Counted from the stretch's first letter, positions 26,915 to 35,962 are shown. The stretch is DNA of 64,000 nucleotides from Caldilinea sp. CFX5 (GCA_021405325.1 QWII01000006.1:62001-126000); one strand, 5' to 3'. Notes: generated by a model from the letters alone, not told the origin. Made by a program: numbers and translations.

Positions 26915-29221
26915 ATGAGTTACTCGACATTTATTCCGGTGCTTCGCCAATGGCTAACCCCACCTATTTTTCCCGATAAAGAACAGACACGGGCAGCGCG
27001 TTGGCTTAATATGCTGCTTCTGGTGTTGATCGCACTCATCGTGATTGATAGTGCCGCCATTCTAAGTGGTCTACTCGATCAAAATGCCATGAGGCAAATT
27101 ATCACGATCAATGGGATTGGGCTTGCACTTAGTCTGGTCACGCTATGGTTCATGCGTCGGGGCCATGTCAAAATTGCTGCCGTAATCCTTTTAACAACCG
27201 TCTATGGATTAATTACTTTTGTCAACGCCGCTGTCTTTCAAAGTATCCATACATTTAATGTGATTGCTTACTTTGTGCTAATCCCATTGGTCGGTCTTCT
27301 GTTGGGCCGGCGCATGATGAACATTTTTGGCTTCTTGTGTGTGGCCACGATTGGAATAATCTTTTATTTCGAATGGATCGGTCTATTAATCCCCACGGCA
27401 ACGAGATCGGCTATCGATAATGTTGTAATTCTGTTTTGTGCCCTTGGCTTAAATACGGTTCTGCTAAATGCATCCATTCGACGGGCTGAGGAACAGGCGG
27501 AAGAGATTCACCAAACAGCAACTACCCTTGCCGTCATCAATCAAGAATTGCATCAAAGTCAGACACAACTCCAACAAGCACGCGCTGAACTCGAACAGAA
27601 GGTTCATCAACGCACCCAAGAGCTACAGGAAAGTAACCAGAAGTTACAGCAAGAGGCTGAAGAACGGCAACGTTTATTGGATGCTTTGGCCGCTTCTGAA
27701 GCTAACTGGCGCTCCATTGCCGAGCACGCGCCGGATACGATTGCCCGGATTAGCCAGGATTATACCGTGGCTTTTGTTAATCGCGCCATTGGCGAGCAGA
27801 CGCCGGAGCAATTGATTGGCGCGCCGATTGCAGTGATCCATCAAGCGCCAGAACAGCAAAGGCGATTACGCGACCAGATGCAAACTGTCTTTGCAACTGG
27901 TCAGACCATTAGTTATGAAATTGAAGAAGAGCGTGAAGAACGACGAGTTTGGCATATCAACCGGCTGGGGCCAATTTGGCAAAATCACAAGATTGTGGCC
28001 CTGATCCTGATTATAACGGATATTACCGAGCAGAAACAGACCGAAGCGGCGATGTATCAGGCGCAAAAGTTAGAGAGCTTGGGTATCCTCGCTGGTGGGG
28101 TAGCGCATGATTTTAACAATTTATTGAGTGTTATGCTTATGCAACTCTCCCTCGGCGCGATGAAGTTACCGCCCGATCATCCGGTCAAGAATCATCTGGC
28201 TCGCACCTTAAAGGCGGCTGAACGGGCCACCGAGTTGACGCGGCAGTTGCTCAACTATGCCGGCCGCTCACCGACGGAAACCAAGCAATTGAATTTAAAT
28301 GAGTTGATTGCCGATAACATTCACCTTTTCTCCGCTTCGATTTCTAAAAGTGTCAGACTCACTACCGAACTTTCTGATTCTACACCGCTTATCTTAGGCG
28401 ACAGGGGACAACTCCAACAACTGGTGATGAATTTAATTATCAACAGCGCAGATGCGATTGGCGGCAAGCCAGGCGATATTCGTGTGGCGAACAAGATCCA
28501 TCTCTTGAGAGAAGAAACCATTACGCCGGGCGAGTGGCTGGGCGCACCGTTGCCGCCCGGTTACTATGTCCAGCTTGAGGTTCAGGATACAGGTTGCGGC
28601 ATGGACGCGCAGACCCTCCGCAAGATTTTTGATCCCTTCTTTACGACCAAGTTCACTGGCCGTGGTCTGGGTTTGGCCAGTGTGATCGGTATTGTGCGTA
28701 CACACAAAGGCGCGCTTCATGTTAGTAGCGCGCTGGGTCAAGGCACAACTTTCACCATTCGCTTTCCTATGGTTACGGCTGCACGACCGGCCGCCGGCGA
28801 AGTGACACCGGCGCCGTTTGTCGGCGCCGGTGAATTGGTGTTGGTCATTGATGATGAAGAGCCGGTATGTGCAAGCATGGCCACAATCGTACAAGAGGCG
28901 GGCTTACGTGTATTAACCGCAACGGACGGCGCTACTGGTCTTCGTCTCTTCGGTGAGCATCGCCATGAACTTCGCTTGGTTCTGCTCGACCTGGCCATGC
29001 CGGGAATGAGCGGTGAAGAAGTGCTCCATCAACTCCTGGCCATTGATGCGCGCATCCCAGTGGTGTTGGTCTCCGGGTACAGCGAAACGGATGTCATGGA
29101 ACGATTTGTCAACAAACAATTAGCCGGCTTTGTACAAAAACCCTATACAGCCAGTACCTTGCTGCAACATATACAGACACACTTGCGTGCAACTGATCTG
29201 CTCCATAAACAGCTAGCTTGA
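26915..29221 (+). CDS. Hybrid membrane histidine kinase: 6TM-PAS-HisKA-HATPase-REC
   Basis: 768 aa integral-membrane kinase. About six hydrophobic helices lie between residues 30 and 185, with short loops. A coiled coil (about 190-255, rich in Gln/Glu) follows, then PAS (about 258-375), HisKA (about 390-455, GGVAHDFNNLLSVMLMQ), HATPase (about 500-620, INSADAIGG, DTGCGMD, GRGLGLASVIG) and a C-terminal receiver (about 642-760, LLDLAMPGMSGEE). The receiver is of the self-inhibiting or phosphorelay type. It converges on the diterpenoid operon with only 20 bases between stops. Signal unknown; the membrane module suggests a lipophilic or membrane-state cue. Confidence 0.9.
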   Translation: MSYSTFIPVLRQWLTPPIFPDKEQTRAARWLNMLLLVLIALIVIDSAAILSGLLDQNAMRQIITINGIGLALSLVTLWFMRRGHVKIAAVILLTTVYGLITFVNAAVFQSIHTFNVIAYFVLIPLVGLLLGRRMMNIFGFLCVATIGIIFYFEWIGLLIPTATRSAIDNVVILFCALGLNTVLLNASIRRAEEQAEEIHQTATTLAVINQELHQSQTQLQQARAELEQKVHQRTQELQESNQKLQQEAEERQRLLDALAASEANWRSIAEHAPDTIARISQDYTVAFVNRAIGEQTPEQLIGAPIAVIHQAPEQQRRLRDQMQTVFATGQTISYEIEEEREERRVWHINRLGPIWQNHKIVALILIITDITEQKQTEAAMYQAQKLESLGILAGGVAHDFNNLLSVMLMQLSLGAMKLPPDHPVKNHLARTLKAAERATELTRQLLNYAGRSPTETKQLNLNELIADNIHLFSASISKSVRLTTELSDSTPLILGDRGQLQQLVMNLIINSADAIGGKPGDIRVANKIHLLREETITPGEWLGAPLPPGYYVQLEVQDTGCGMDAQTLRKIFDPFFTTKFTGRGLGLASVIGIVRTHKGALHVSSALGQGTTFTIRFPMVTAARPAAGEVTPAPFVGAGELVLVIDDEEPVCASMATIVQEAGLRVLTATDGATGLRLFGEHRHELRLVLLDLAMPGMSGEEVLHQLLAIDARIPVVLVSGYSETDVMERFVNKQLAGFVQKPYTASTLLQHIQTHLRATDLLHKQLA

Positions 29222-29241
29222 GCAACCCGGATAGCTCCCCC

Positions 29242-30123
29242 TTATTCGGTTGACCAGGCCGCAGAAGACATAGGCGCCGGATACCAAAAAGGCCCAAGCC
29301 GCATCCCTACGCCGAATAAAGGACCTTCTTCCCAGGCTTGACGGTGGGCTAAAGCTGCTTTGGCTCGTTCAGTTTTCTCTTCATGCCAAGTAGAACGCAA
29401 ATAGGCGTAATCATAGAGAATGGTACGCAATTTGGTATCGGTCAACGTATATCCAGGTTGTTGACTCCAGTAGCAATGAATCTTGCCAATTAACAAAGGT
29501 GGAATCACTTCCAGTGTGATGAGTGGTTTTCCAAATGCCAAATAGAGCGTTGCGGGTGGGATTTCTTCCCCATATAATGCACGAATGGCTTCCGCTTGAG
29601 TAACAGCTTGTGAGCGCCGCACGGCAGCCAGCACCCGCCGCCAGGGATCATCAGCATTAAAGACCATACTCCAATAGAAGGTGTGTGTACGTTGTGGATC
29701 GGCGGTGGTTTTCGCTAAATGGGCCGCTGTTTCACTTAACTCCGGGTGCTCTTCGGCGCCAAGCAAGCGGGCGCGACACCCTAACCGTTCATAGTCGGCA
29801 ACTGTTTCATCGCCGGCAATCACCCACTTGGCTCTTTTGATGAGCTGATCGCGATAGTGGTCAACCTCTTGCAAGTTACTTGGCACCAGCGCAACCATAA
29901 GCAGGTTCCGGATGCCATGTGAAAAGATTAGCTCAGCACTTCGCATGGTGCCTTCACGGGCCCAGCGCACATATTCATCACTCCACGGTTCAACCCCGTT
30001 GAATGCAGCCTGGCGGCGCGTGCCACCGACGCCATAAATGATGGTCGCAGGAGCAACCTTCGCTACTTCCTCGACCGGTGCAGTCAAAAACTCTTCTAGC
30101 GTTGGTATTCTTTTTGTGGTCAT
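29242..30123 (-). CDS. Diterpene synthase of the Rv3378c/kolavelool-synthase type (cis-prenyltransferase-like)
   Basis: 293 aa soluble protein. The N-terminus has TIIYGVGGTRRQAAFNGVEPW (about residues 28-48), reminiscent of the diphosphate-binding G-x-R-R segment of cis-prenyltransferases and of tuberculosinol/isotuberculosinol synthase Rv3378c. Such enzymes remove diphosphate from a bicyclic diterpenyl diphosphate and add water, giving a diterpene alcohol. Further conserved-looking regions are HGIRNLLMVALVP and KLRTILYDYAYLRSTW. Its start overlaps the stop of the class II diterpene cyclase gene by 4 bases, so the two are translationally coupled. The same gene order occurs in Herpetosiphon, where the products make a kolavane alcohol (established knowledge, from memory). 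The product here is an inference. Confidence 0.75.
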   Translation of the reverse strand: MTTKRIPTLEEFLTAPVEEVAKVAPATIIYGVGGTRRQAAFNGVEPWSDEYVRWAREGTMRSAELIFSHGIRNLLMVALVPSNLQEVDHYRDQLIKRAKWVIAGDETVADYERLGCRARLLGAEEHPELSETAAHLAKTTADPQRTHTFYWSMVFNADDPWRRVLAAVRRSQAVTQAEAIRALYGEEIPPATLYLAFGKPLITLEVIPPLLIGKIHCYWSQQPGYTLTDTKLRTILYDYAYLRSTWHEEKTERAKAALAHRQAWEEGPLFGVGMRLGPFWYPAPMSSAAWSTE

Positions 30124-31664
30124 AGTACGACTTCGCTTCCGTCTAAAGTGGGCGCTAACAAAGCGCTTAATTCATAAAGGCGATCGACCCGGTAGGGCGT
30201 ATACAACTCTTTGCCGCACCAAAAGCGACCATCGGGCAGTGCGTTGGGGCGGTAACGATCTGTCAGCCAACGATAGCCATGTTGCAAGGCTGTTTGCCCT
30301 GCGGCACAGCGTAACCCTTGGCGTTGCATGGTTGTGAGCGTGATGAGGGCATAACTCGTCTCCACGCGTGTCGACGCCTGCCCACTGCCCCAGCCGCCAT
30401 CTTCATGCTGATAGGCGAGCAGGGCATCCTTTGCTCTGCTGATCTCTTCCCTATAGCCCAGATGGCTGAGCGCAAGCACAACTTCAAGGGTGGTATAGAG
30501 CCAGGAGCTATGCAGCTTATCGGCAAGCCAGCGGCCATCCGTGGTTTGCCGATCACATAAGAACTTCTCCGCCGCCGGGTACCGTTCACCAACATAGGCC
30601 AGACCGTAAAGGGCATGAGCATTGGCGAAGATGGATGGGTTTAATTCATGGTGGAAAGTGCAAAAATGATCACCTTGTTTAAATTGCAACACCGCAGCCG
30701 GTTCCACCGGGCGGGCGGCAGCGCGTAAGACGGCTACGGCCAGCCCCGTATCATCCACATCCGGCGTAAAAGCTTCACCAAAGCTGACGCCATTGTGCTG
30801 TAACAGAATGCGCTCAAGCTCATCCAATACGACAGTGAGCGCTTCTGTTACTACTCGTTGTTGGAATAGATTCGTCACCAGTAAGGTATAGGGCGCATAC
30901 GCCAGTTCAAAACCAGTGATCGGCCAGACATTCGGGACAACGCCGGGAATGGTCAACCCGGTCGCCGCGGCGGCCTTCGCTAAGTATTGTTGTGCGGTGT
31001 GATAGTCATTGGCGTCACAGCCATCACATCGGATCTGATGAAGCCAGGCGGCGGTTGCCGTTGGACTGTGGCCGATCCCACCCGACCGGTCAGGGCTGAT
31101 CGAGCTTGCGCGTCTACCCAGCGCTTCCCAGGAGTGTGTAGGCGGCGAGCCAATCGCGAGCGGTTTAGCCGTGATGTAGCGGCACTTGCGATCACGTAGT
31201 TGGTAAAGAATCGAATAAGGTTTGCGGTTGAGTGGTAATCCCAGCCGATGCGCTTCTTCAAGGAGATAGGGGAGGATCATTTCCGTGGCAATCGGTAATG
31301 CATCAATGGGCATTTCTGTCCACTGCGGGGCTTGTTGGGTTAAAAAAGCGAGGCCGGCATCAATCGCCGTGCAATCCCTACTATAGTGAGGATAGGTATG
31401 GAAGTGAGGATAGGTATGGAGAGCAAGAATGGCGGCCAAGGTTGGTACATCACGCGCATAAGGCGCTTCTGGTTCTCCCCAACCGCCGTCGGCCTGTTGT
31501 TGGTCGAGCAGCCAGGCCAGGGCTGGTTCAACGCCTTCCGGCGGCGGGTATAATCGAATCACCTGGGCAGTGTCATAAATGGATGGGCTGATCAAGCCGC
31601 CGGCTTTGCCTAGATCAGCAACAAGAGATTGCAACTCAGCAAGTTGCAACTCACGGTAGGACAT
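30120..31664 (-). CDS. Class II diterpene cyclase (copalyl/kolavenyl diphosphate synthase type)
   Basis: 514 aa enzyme predicted to cyclise geranylgeranyl diphosphate by protonation. The DxDD acid motif is present as DVDDTG (residues 302-305, codons 30750-30761). Two QW-like repeats mark the beta/gamma double-barrel: QQADGGWGEPEAPYARD near residue 55 and HEDGGWGSGQASTRVETSY near residue 430. There is no class I DDxxD domain, so it makes a bicyclic diphosphate for the next enzyme. ATG 31664 is chosen because GGAGGTG lies four bases upstream; in-frame starts at 31778 and 31742 are less likely. An 18-bp repeat at 31386-31420 encodes a doubled HTYPHF/Y. An extended -10 on the minus strand lies at 31769-31774. 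No prenyl synthase gene is in the window. Confidence 0.88.
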   Translation of the reverse strand: MSYRELQLAELQSLVADLGKAGGLISPSIYDTAQVIRLYPPPEGVEPALAWLLDQQQADGGWGEPEAPYARDVPTLAAILALHTYPHFHTYPHYSRDCTAIDAGLAFLTQQAPQWTEMPIDALPIATEMILPYLLEEAHRLGLPLNRKPYSILYQLRDRKCRYITAKPLAIGSPPTHSWEALGRRASSISPDRSGGIGHSPTATAAWLHQIRCDGCDANDYHTAQQYLAKAAAATGLTIPGVVPNVWPITGFELAYAPYTLLVTNLFQQRVVTEALTVVLDELERILLQHNGVSFGEAFTPDVDDTGLAVAVLRAAARPVEPAAVLQFKQGDHFCTFHHELNPSIFANAHALYGLAYVGERYPAAEKFLCDRQTTDGRWLADKLHSSWLYTTLEVVLALSHLGYREEISRAKDALLAYQHEDGGWGSGQASTRVETSYALITLTTMQRQGLRCAAGQTALQHGYRWLTDRYRPNALPDGRFWCGKELYTPYRVDRLYELSALLAPTLDGSEVVL

Positions 31665-31768
31665 GAAACACCTCCGAGAATGAGCGAAACTTTTCTGGTG
31701 CAGTAAAAGATCGAGGATTTGCGATGCGGAAATACTCCTCATGGGTAATTGGTTGATAGGATGCGGAC

Positions 31769-31774
31769 AGTATA
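31769..31774 (-). promoter_or_regulatory. Extended -10 promoter element for the diterpenoid operon
   Basis: On the minus strand the sequence reads TGCTATACT, an extended -10; a poor -35 lies 17 bases further upstream. It predicts a leader of about 100 bases before the cyclase ATG and lies in the divergent region shared with the NarL-type kinase. Confidence 0.5.
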
Positions 31775-31897
31775 GCATATTTTCTGGAAAATCATAATTA
31801 ACATCTTGTAACTAACTTGTCCCTCAAACCAACTATAACATAAAGTTTTGATTGTGATACCGATCAATGTTTTATAAATTGTAACGAGCAGCATGGC

Positions 31898-33061
31898 ATG
31901 ACAAAAAGGCGGCAATTACTTATACTTTTGATTAATCGTCCAATTCTTGGTATCATTCTCTCTATGACAAATCAAGACCCAAACGCCAACGCGGTTCCAG
32001 AGCTTGGCGAATCACTCTATCCCTTAATTCATGCCGCTCCCGTTGCTATGGTGGTCGTTGATGGCGCTGGTCGTATTTTGTTGGCCAATGCTAAATTAGC
32101 GACCCTCTTTGGCTACCAACCGGAAGAATTGCAAAATCAAGATATTGAGTTCCTCTTACCGCAGCAATTGCGCCAGTTGCATGTTCGACACCGGCAGAGC
32201 TTTATACAAACGCCCCATATACGTGAGATGGGCGCCGGCTTTGACTTGGTTGGGCGTCACAAAAATGGCGCCCTGATTCCGATTGAGGTGGGGTTAGGGT
32301 TTGGCCGGCTGCATGACAATATCGTCACCATTGCTTCTGTGATTGACATTTCTCTACGCAAGCAGACGGAAGCCATGTTGGAAGCGCGTGTCAAAGAGCG
32401 CACTGCCGAACTGGAACGGCTTTACGAACAGATCGAACAGAACGCGGTCGCCGCCGAACGGAATCGCATTGCCCATGATCTCCACGATTCGGTGACGCAA
32501 ACGCTCTTCTCCGCCAGCATCATTGCCGATATTCTACCCCGGCTTTGGCAACGGAATAGCCAGGAAGCCGAGCGGCGCTTACAGGAATTGCGTGAGTTAA
32601 CCCGCGGCGCTCTGGCCGAAATGCGCACGTTGCTGCTAGAATTACGGCCAACGGCGCTGAATAATGTGGCGTTAACCGATCTGCTGCACCAATTGGCGGA
32701 AGCGGTCGGCGGGCGTTCGCGCGTACCGATTACAGTGACAATTCAAGGGGATGAGGATCTGCCGGTCGGTGTGCGGATTGCTTTCTATCGGATTACCCAG
32801 GAAGCGCTCAACAATGTCGCCAAACATGCCGAGGCTACCCATGCCTCTGTCTTCCTGACCATGACCACCGACCATGCTGAACTTTTTATTCAGGATGATG
32901 GTCGCGGCTTTCAGGTCAATCGTGTAGCCGGCAAATGTTTGGGACTCAATATTATGCGGGAACGAGCCGAAGAGATTAACGCTCGCTTGACCATTCAAAG
33001 TCAACCGGGGCAGGGGGCTGTCGTTCACGCGCTATGGCACAGGCCGGAGCAAGCAGCATGA
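31898..33061 (+). CDS. PAS sensor histidine kinase, NarX/LiaS type (HisKA_3)
   Basis: 387 aa cytoplasmic or weakly membrane-associated kinase. Residues about 3-22 are hydrophobic (LLILLINRPILGIILS), perhaps one short anchor if the first ATG is used; an alternative ATG at 31964 removes it. PAS lies at about 40-155 (PVAMVVVDGAGRILLANAK). A short coiled coil leads to HisKA_3 (about 185-255, phospho-His in NRIAHDLHDSVTQTLF). HATPase is at about 285-385 (ALNNVAKHAEA, DDGRGF, LGLNIMRERAE). It overlaps the response-regulator gene by 4 bases. It is divergent from the diterpenoid operon, a natural candidate target. Confidence 0.9.
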   Translation: MTKRRQLLILLINRPILGIILSMTNQDPNANAVPELGESLYPLIHAAPVAMVVVDGAGRILLANAKLATLFGYQPEELQNQDIEFLLPQQLRQLHVRHRQSFIQTPHIREMGAGFDLVGRHKNGALIPIEVGLGFGRLHDNIVTIASVIDISLRKQTEAMLEARVKERTAELERLYEQIEQNAVAAERNRIAHDLHDSVTQTLFSASIIADILPRLWQRNSQEAERRLQELRELTRGALAEMRTLLLELRPTALNNVALTDLLHQLAEAVGGRSRVPITVTIQGDEDLPVGVRIAFYRITQEALNNVAKHAEATHASVFLTMTTDHAELFIQDDGRGFQVNRVAGKCLGLNIMRERAEEINARLTIQSQPGQGAVVHALWHRPEQAA

Positions 33062-33726
33062 ATACAGGAAAATCAATACCCAGCGAAGTGCCTATTCGCG
33101 TTCTCGTTGTTGACGATCAAGCCGTGGTGCGCAGTGGGCTGGCTGCGTTTCTCTCCATCTATGACGATCTAGCTCTGGTCGGTGAAGCCAACGATGGCGC
33201 CAAGGCCGTCAATCTTTGCGGACAGTTGCGTCCCGATGTGGTGCTCATGGATCTGATCATGCCCAACATGGATGGCGCCGAGGCGACCCTTGCCATTCGC
33301 AAACATTACCCGCAAATCCAGGTCGTTGCGCTCACCAGCTTCAAAGAAGATGAGCTGGTCAAACGGGTGTTGGAATCGGGCGCCATCGGCTACCTGCTCA
33401 AGAACGTCTCCGCCGATGAACTGGCCGACGCCATTCGCGCCGCCTATGCCGGTCGCCCGACCCTGGCCCCCGAAGCGACGCAGGTGCTGATCCGCCAAGC
33501 CCGTCAATCCGCCTTTACCCAACCCGGCTTCGACCTGACGGAACGGGAGCGCGAAGTGCTGGCGCTCATGGTCGAAGGCTTGAACAACAGCGAGATCGCC
33601 GACCGTCTTATCATCAGCCGTTCCACCGTCAAGTTTCATGTCAGCAATGTCCTCTCCAAGCTGCAAGTCTCCAGCCGTATGGAGGCCATTGCGTATGCCA
33701 TTAAACACAAATTAGTACCAAGTTAG
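33058..33726 (+). CDS. NarL/FixJ-type response regulator
   Basis: 222 aa DNA-binding response regulator. Receiver domain about residues 11-125: acidic pair in VVDDQAV, phospho-Asp in VVLMDLIMPNMDG, Lys in GYLLKNVS. A LuxR-type helix-turn-helix follows (about 155-215): LTEREREVLALMVEGLNNSEIADRL and STVKFHVSNVLSKLQV. Start at 33058 uses the ATGA overlap with the kinase stop and GGAGC upstream; an in-frame start at 33034 is possible. Cognate partner of the preceding kinase; probable targets include its own promoter and perhaps the divergent diterpenoid genes. Confidence 0.93.
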   Translation: MNTGKSIPSEVPIRVLVVDDQAVVRSGLAAFLSIYDDLALVGEANDGAKAVNLCGQLRPDVVLMDLIMPNMDGAEATLAIRKHYPQIQVVALTSFKEDELVKRVLESGAIGYLLKNVSADELADAIRAAYAGRPTLAPEATQVLIRQARQSAFTQPGFDLTEREREVLALMVEGLNNSEIADRLIISRSTVKFHVSNVLSKLQVSSRMEAIAYAIKHKLVPS

Positions 33727-33780
33727 GTAGACAGGTAGACAGGTGATGTGGAGTGACTTACCTGTCTACCTGTCTACCTA
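33724..33780. repeat. Palindrome of tandem GGTAGACA units, perfect 21-bp arms
   Basis: Arms 33724-33744 and 33760-33780 are exactly complementary around 15 bases. The left arm starts within the response-regulator stop codon. Units resemble the tandem repeat at 21679-21724. Confidence 0.9.
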
Positions 33781-33800
33781 TCCACCAAAAGGAGCTACCC

Positions 33801-34916
33801 GTGAAAATCGAGCGTATCAAGCCTTTTCTTGTTGATCGCTTCCTCCTCGTGCGCGTCTACACCGATGAAGGCATTGTCGGCAATGGTGAGGCCGGTCTGT
33901 GGGCGCACCATCGCACCGTCCACACGGCCATTGAAGAGTTGAGCGACTACTACGTCGGCAAAGATCCGCGACGGATTGAACACCACTATCAAGTTGTTTC
34001 CCGCAATACCCATTTTATGGGCGCCGTCCTCAGCGCGGCCATGAGTGCGATTGATGTGGCGCTCTGGGATATTCTGGGCAAGTCACTGGGCGTGCCGGTC
34101 TACCAACTGCTGGGGGGCAAGTGCCGGGACAAGGTCAAGGTCTTTGCCAACATCAGCGGCAAGACGGTGGAAGAGTTTGCCGCCAACGCCGCCAACGCCG
34201 TGGAAGACGGTTATGTCTCGCTGCGCGCCATGCCCTTCCTGCCCAATTTTGAGAAACAACTGCCGACGCAAGTGATCGGCAACGCCGTCAAGATCATCCA
34301 TGCTATTCGCGATGCCGTCGGTTACGAAGTTGATCTGGGCGTTGAGATTCACCGCAACCTGCGCCCGGAAGAAGCGATTGCCCTGGCCAATGAACTCTAT
34401 AGCTATCGCATTCTCTACTACGAAGATCCGCTGGCGCCGGAGAGCAACGAAGCAGTGGAATATGTGGCCCGCCACATCAACCTGCCCATTGCCACCGGCG
34501 AACGCTTCCACAATCTCTATCAATTCAAAGACCTGGTCGATCGCAAAGTCGCCAGCCTGATCCGCCCTGATCTTTCGCTGGCCGGCGGTTATAGCCAGTG
34601 TCGCAAGATTGCCGGCATGGCCGAGGCCGCCTTTGTCGGCATCTTCCCGCACCTCATGGGCAGTCCCTTTAACATTTCCGCTTTTGTCCAGTGGGACGCC
34701 GCCACCCCTAACTTTGTCCTCCACGAAAATCTGACCGGCGTCGATATGTTCAACGACATCCTCGACATCCCTCCGCAACGCGAGGGCGGCTACATCATTG
34801 TCCCCGACCGCCCCGGCGTCGGCTGCGAGATCCTGGAAGACAAGCTGGCCCAATACCCCTATCGGCCGGCGAAGATTACGGGCTTTTTCCACGCGGACGG
34901 CTCGGTAGCGCATTAG
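33801..34916 (+). CDS. Enolase-superfamily dehydratase (mandelate racemase/galactonate dehydratase-like)
   Basis: 371 aa enzyme of the MR/MLE group. The N-terminal capping domain is followed by a barrel with metal ligands read as Asp/Glu in VDLGVEIHRNL (about residue 180), Glu in YYEDPLAPE (about 213) and Glu in ATGERFHNL (about 238). HLMGSPF near residue 300 may supply the catalytic His. These fit an acid-sugar dehydratase such as galactonate or gluconate dehydratase. GTG 33801 is selected because AAAGGAGC at 33788-33794 precedes it; an upstream in-frame ATG would translate the palindrome. The next gene is an SDR, a common partner in acid-sugar catabolism. Exact substrate not determinable. 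Confidence 0.87.
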   Translation: MKIERIKPFLVDRFLLVRVYTDEGIVGNGEAGLWAHHRTVHTAIEELSDYYVGKDPRRIEHHYQVVSRNTHFMGAVLSAAMSAIDVALWDILGKSLGVPVYQLLGGKCRDKVKVFANISGKTVEEFAANAANAVEDGYVSLRAMPFLPNFEKQLPTQVIGNAVKIIHAIRDAVGYEVDLGVEIHRNLRPEEAIALANELYSYRILYYEDPLAPESNEAVEYVARHINLPIATGERFHNLYQFKDLVDRKVASLIRPDLSLAGGYSQCRKIAGMAEAAFVGIFPHLMGSPFNISAFVQWDAATPNFVLHENLTGVDMFNDILDIPPQREGGYIIVPDRPGVGCEILEDKLAQYPYRPAKITGFFHADGSVAH

Positions 34917-34993
34917 AAGACAAGGAGACAGGGGATAAGGAGACACGAGACGAGAGAACATAGCTTGTCTCGTGTCTCCTTGTCTCCTGTCTT
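34917..34993. repeat. Palindrome of GAGACA-type units
   Basis: Left arm about 34917-34951 and right arm 34967-34993 are complementary with extra units on the left. The word set (AAGGAGACA, ACGAGAC) recurs in the element at 35872-35960. Lies between the dehydratase and SDR genes. Confidence 0.85.
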
Positions 34994-35010
34994 GAGCACA
35001 GGGGGAACGT

Positions 35011-35856
35011 ATGCAAACGCTAGCAGACCGCGTGGCGATTGTCACCGGCGGTGGACAGGGGATTGGCGGGGCGACGGCGCGACGCTTGGCCCAAGGTGGG
35101 GCGCGGGTGTTGATTGCGGATTTTGATGTGACGGCGGCGCAGGAAAATGTGGCGCGCATTGCGCAAAGCGGCGGGACGGCCGCCTGGTTGCAGACCGATG
35201 TGGCGCAGCCGGCAGCAATTGAAGCAATGGTGGCGCAGGCAGTCGCGTTGTGGGGGCGGCTGGATATTTTGGTGAACAACGCCTGGCGGGGCAAAGAGCG
35301 CGATGGCAGCGCCGTGACGCTCACCGAGACCGCTTGGGATTATGCCTTTAATGTCATGGTGAAGTCACACTATCTGGCAGCCAAGTATGCGGTGCCGCAC
35401 CTGGCGCGCGCCGCCGAAACGTATGGCACGAGCAGCAGCATTGTCAACATCTCGTCTGTCCACGGCATGATGATGGCCGAACGAGCGCTGGCCTATGAGG
35501 GCGCCAAGTCCGCCGTCATCGGCATCACGCGTCAAATGGCCTGTGACTTTGGGCCACTAGGCATCCGCGTCAATGCCATCTGCCCCGGTCACATTATGAC
35601 CGAACGGATGAAACAACATTGGGAGAAAAACCCCTCTTTCTTCCCCTTCTTTGAGCAGCAATATCCCGTGCGCCGCGTCGGCAAACCGGAAGATATTGCC
35701 AACGCGGTCCACTTCCTTTCCACCGAAGAAGCCAGCTTCATCACCGGCCACACCCTGGTCGTTGACGGTGGCCTAACCATCCAACTCCAGGAAAACCTCA
35801 GCATCCGCCTGACGCAGTTCTATCGCGACCACCCGGAGATGCAGTTGCCGGGGTAG
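35011..35856 (+). CDS. Short-chain dehydrogenase/reductase (SDR)
   Basis: 281 aa NAD(P)-dependent oxidoreductase. Cofactor motif VTGGGQGIGGATARRL near residue 12, Asp in LIADFDVTAAQ suggests NAD(H). The NNAG motif is altered to NNAW near residue 90. Catalytic Ser lies in NISSVHGM near residue 145, Tyr in LAYEGAKSAV near residue 163 with the Lys four residues later. FITGHTLVVDGGL closes the fold. It is about 95 bases after the dehydratase gene and probably in the same catabolic unit, oxidising a sugar or sugar acid. Distinct from the SDR at 20352-21158. Confidence 0.88.
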   Translation: MQTLADRVAIVTGGGQGIGGATARRLAQGGARVLIADFDVTAAQENVARIAQSGGTAAWLQTDVAQPAAIEAMVAQAVALWGRLDILVNNAWRGKERDGSAVTLTETAWDYAFNVMVKSHYLAAKYAVPHLARAAETYGTSSSIVNISSVHGMMMAERALAYEGAKSAVIGITRQMACDFGPLGIRVNAICPGHIMTERMKQHWEKNPSFFPFFEQQYPVRRVGKPEDIANAVHFLSTEEASFITGHTLVVDGGLTIQLQENLSIRLTQFYRDHPEMQLPG

Positions 35857-35871
35857 CCAAGACAGGAGATA

Positions 35872-35960
35872 CGAGACAGGAGACAGGAGACAGGAGATAC
35901 GAGACACGAGACAGGGAGAACTTGACGATCTGTGTCTCGTGTCTCCTGTCTCCTGTCTCG
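35872..35960. repeat. Palindrome of GGAGACA-type units between convergent genes
   Basis: Tandem GAGACAG and GAGATAC units on the left (about 35872-35915) face their reverse complement at about 35931-35960. It fills the gap between the SDR and the convergent zinc-ribbon gene and could serve as a bidirectional transcript end. Confidence 0.85.
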
Positions 35961-35962
35961 CT

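Noticed and set aside
34083..35324. 413-codon open frame on the minus strand across two genes
   Set aside because: It is antisense to the dehydratase and SDR genes, crosses the palindrome, and shows no protein family signature.
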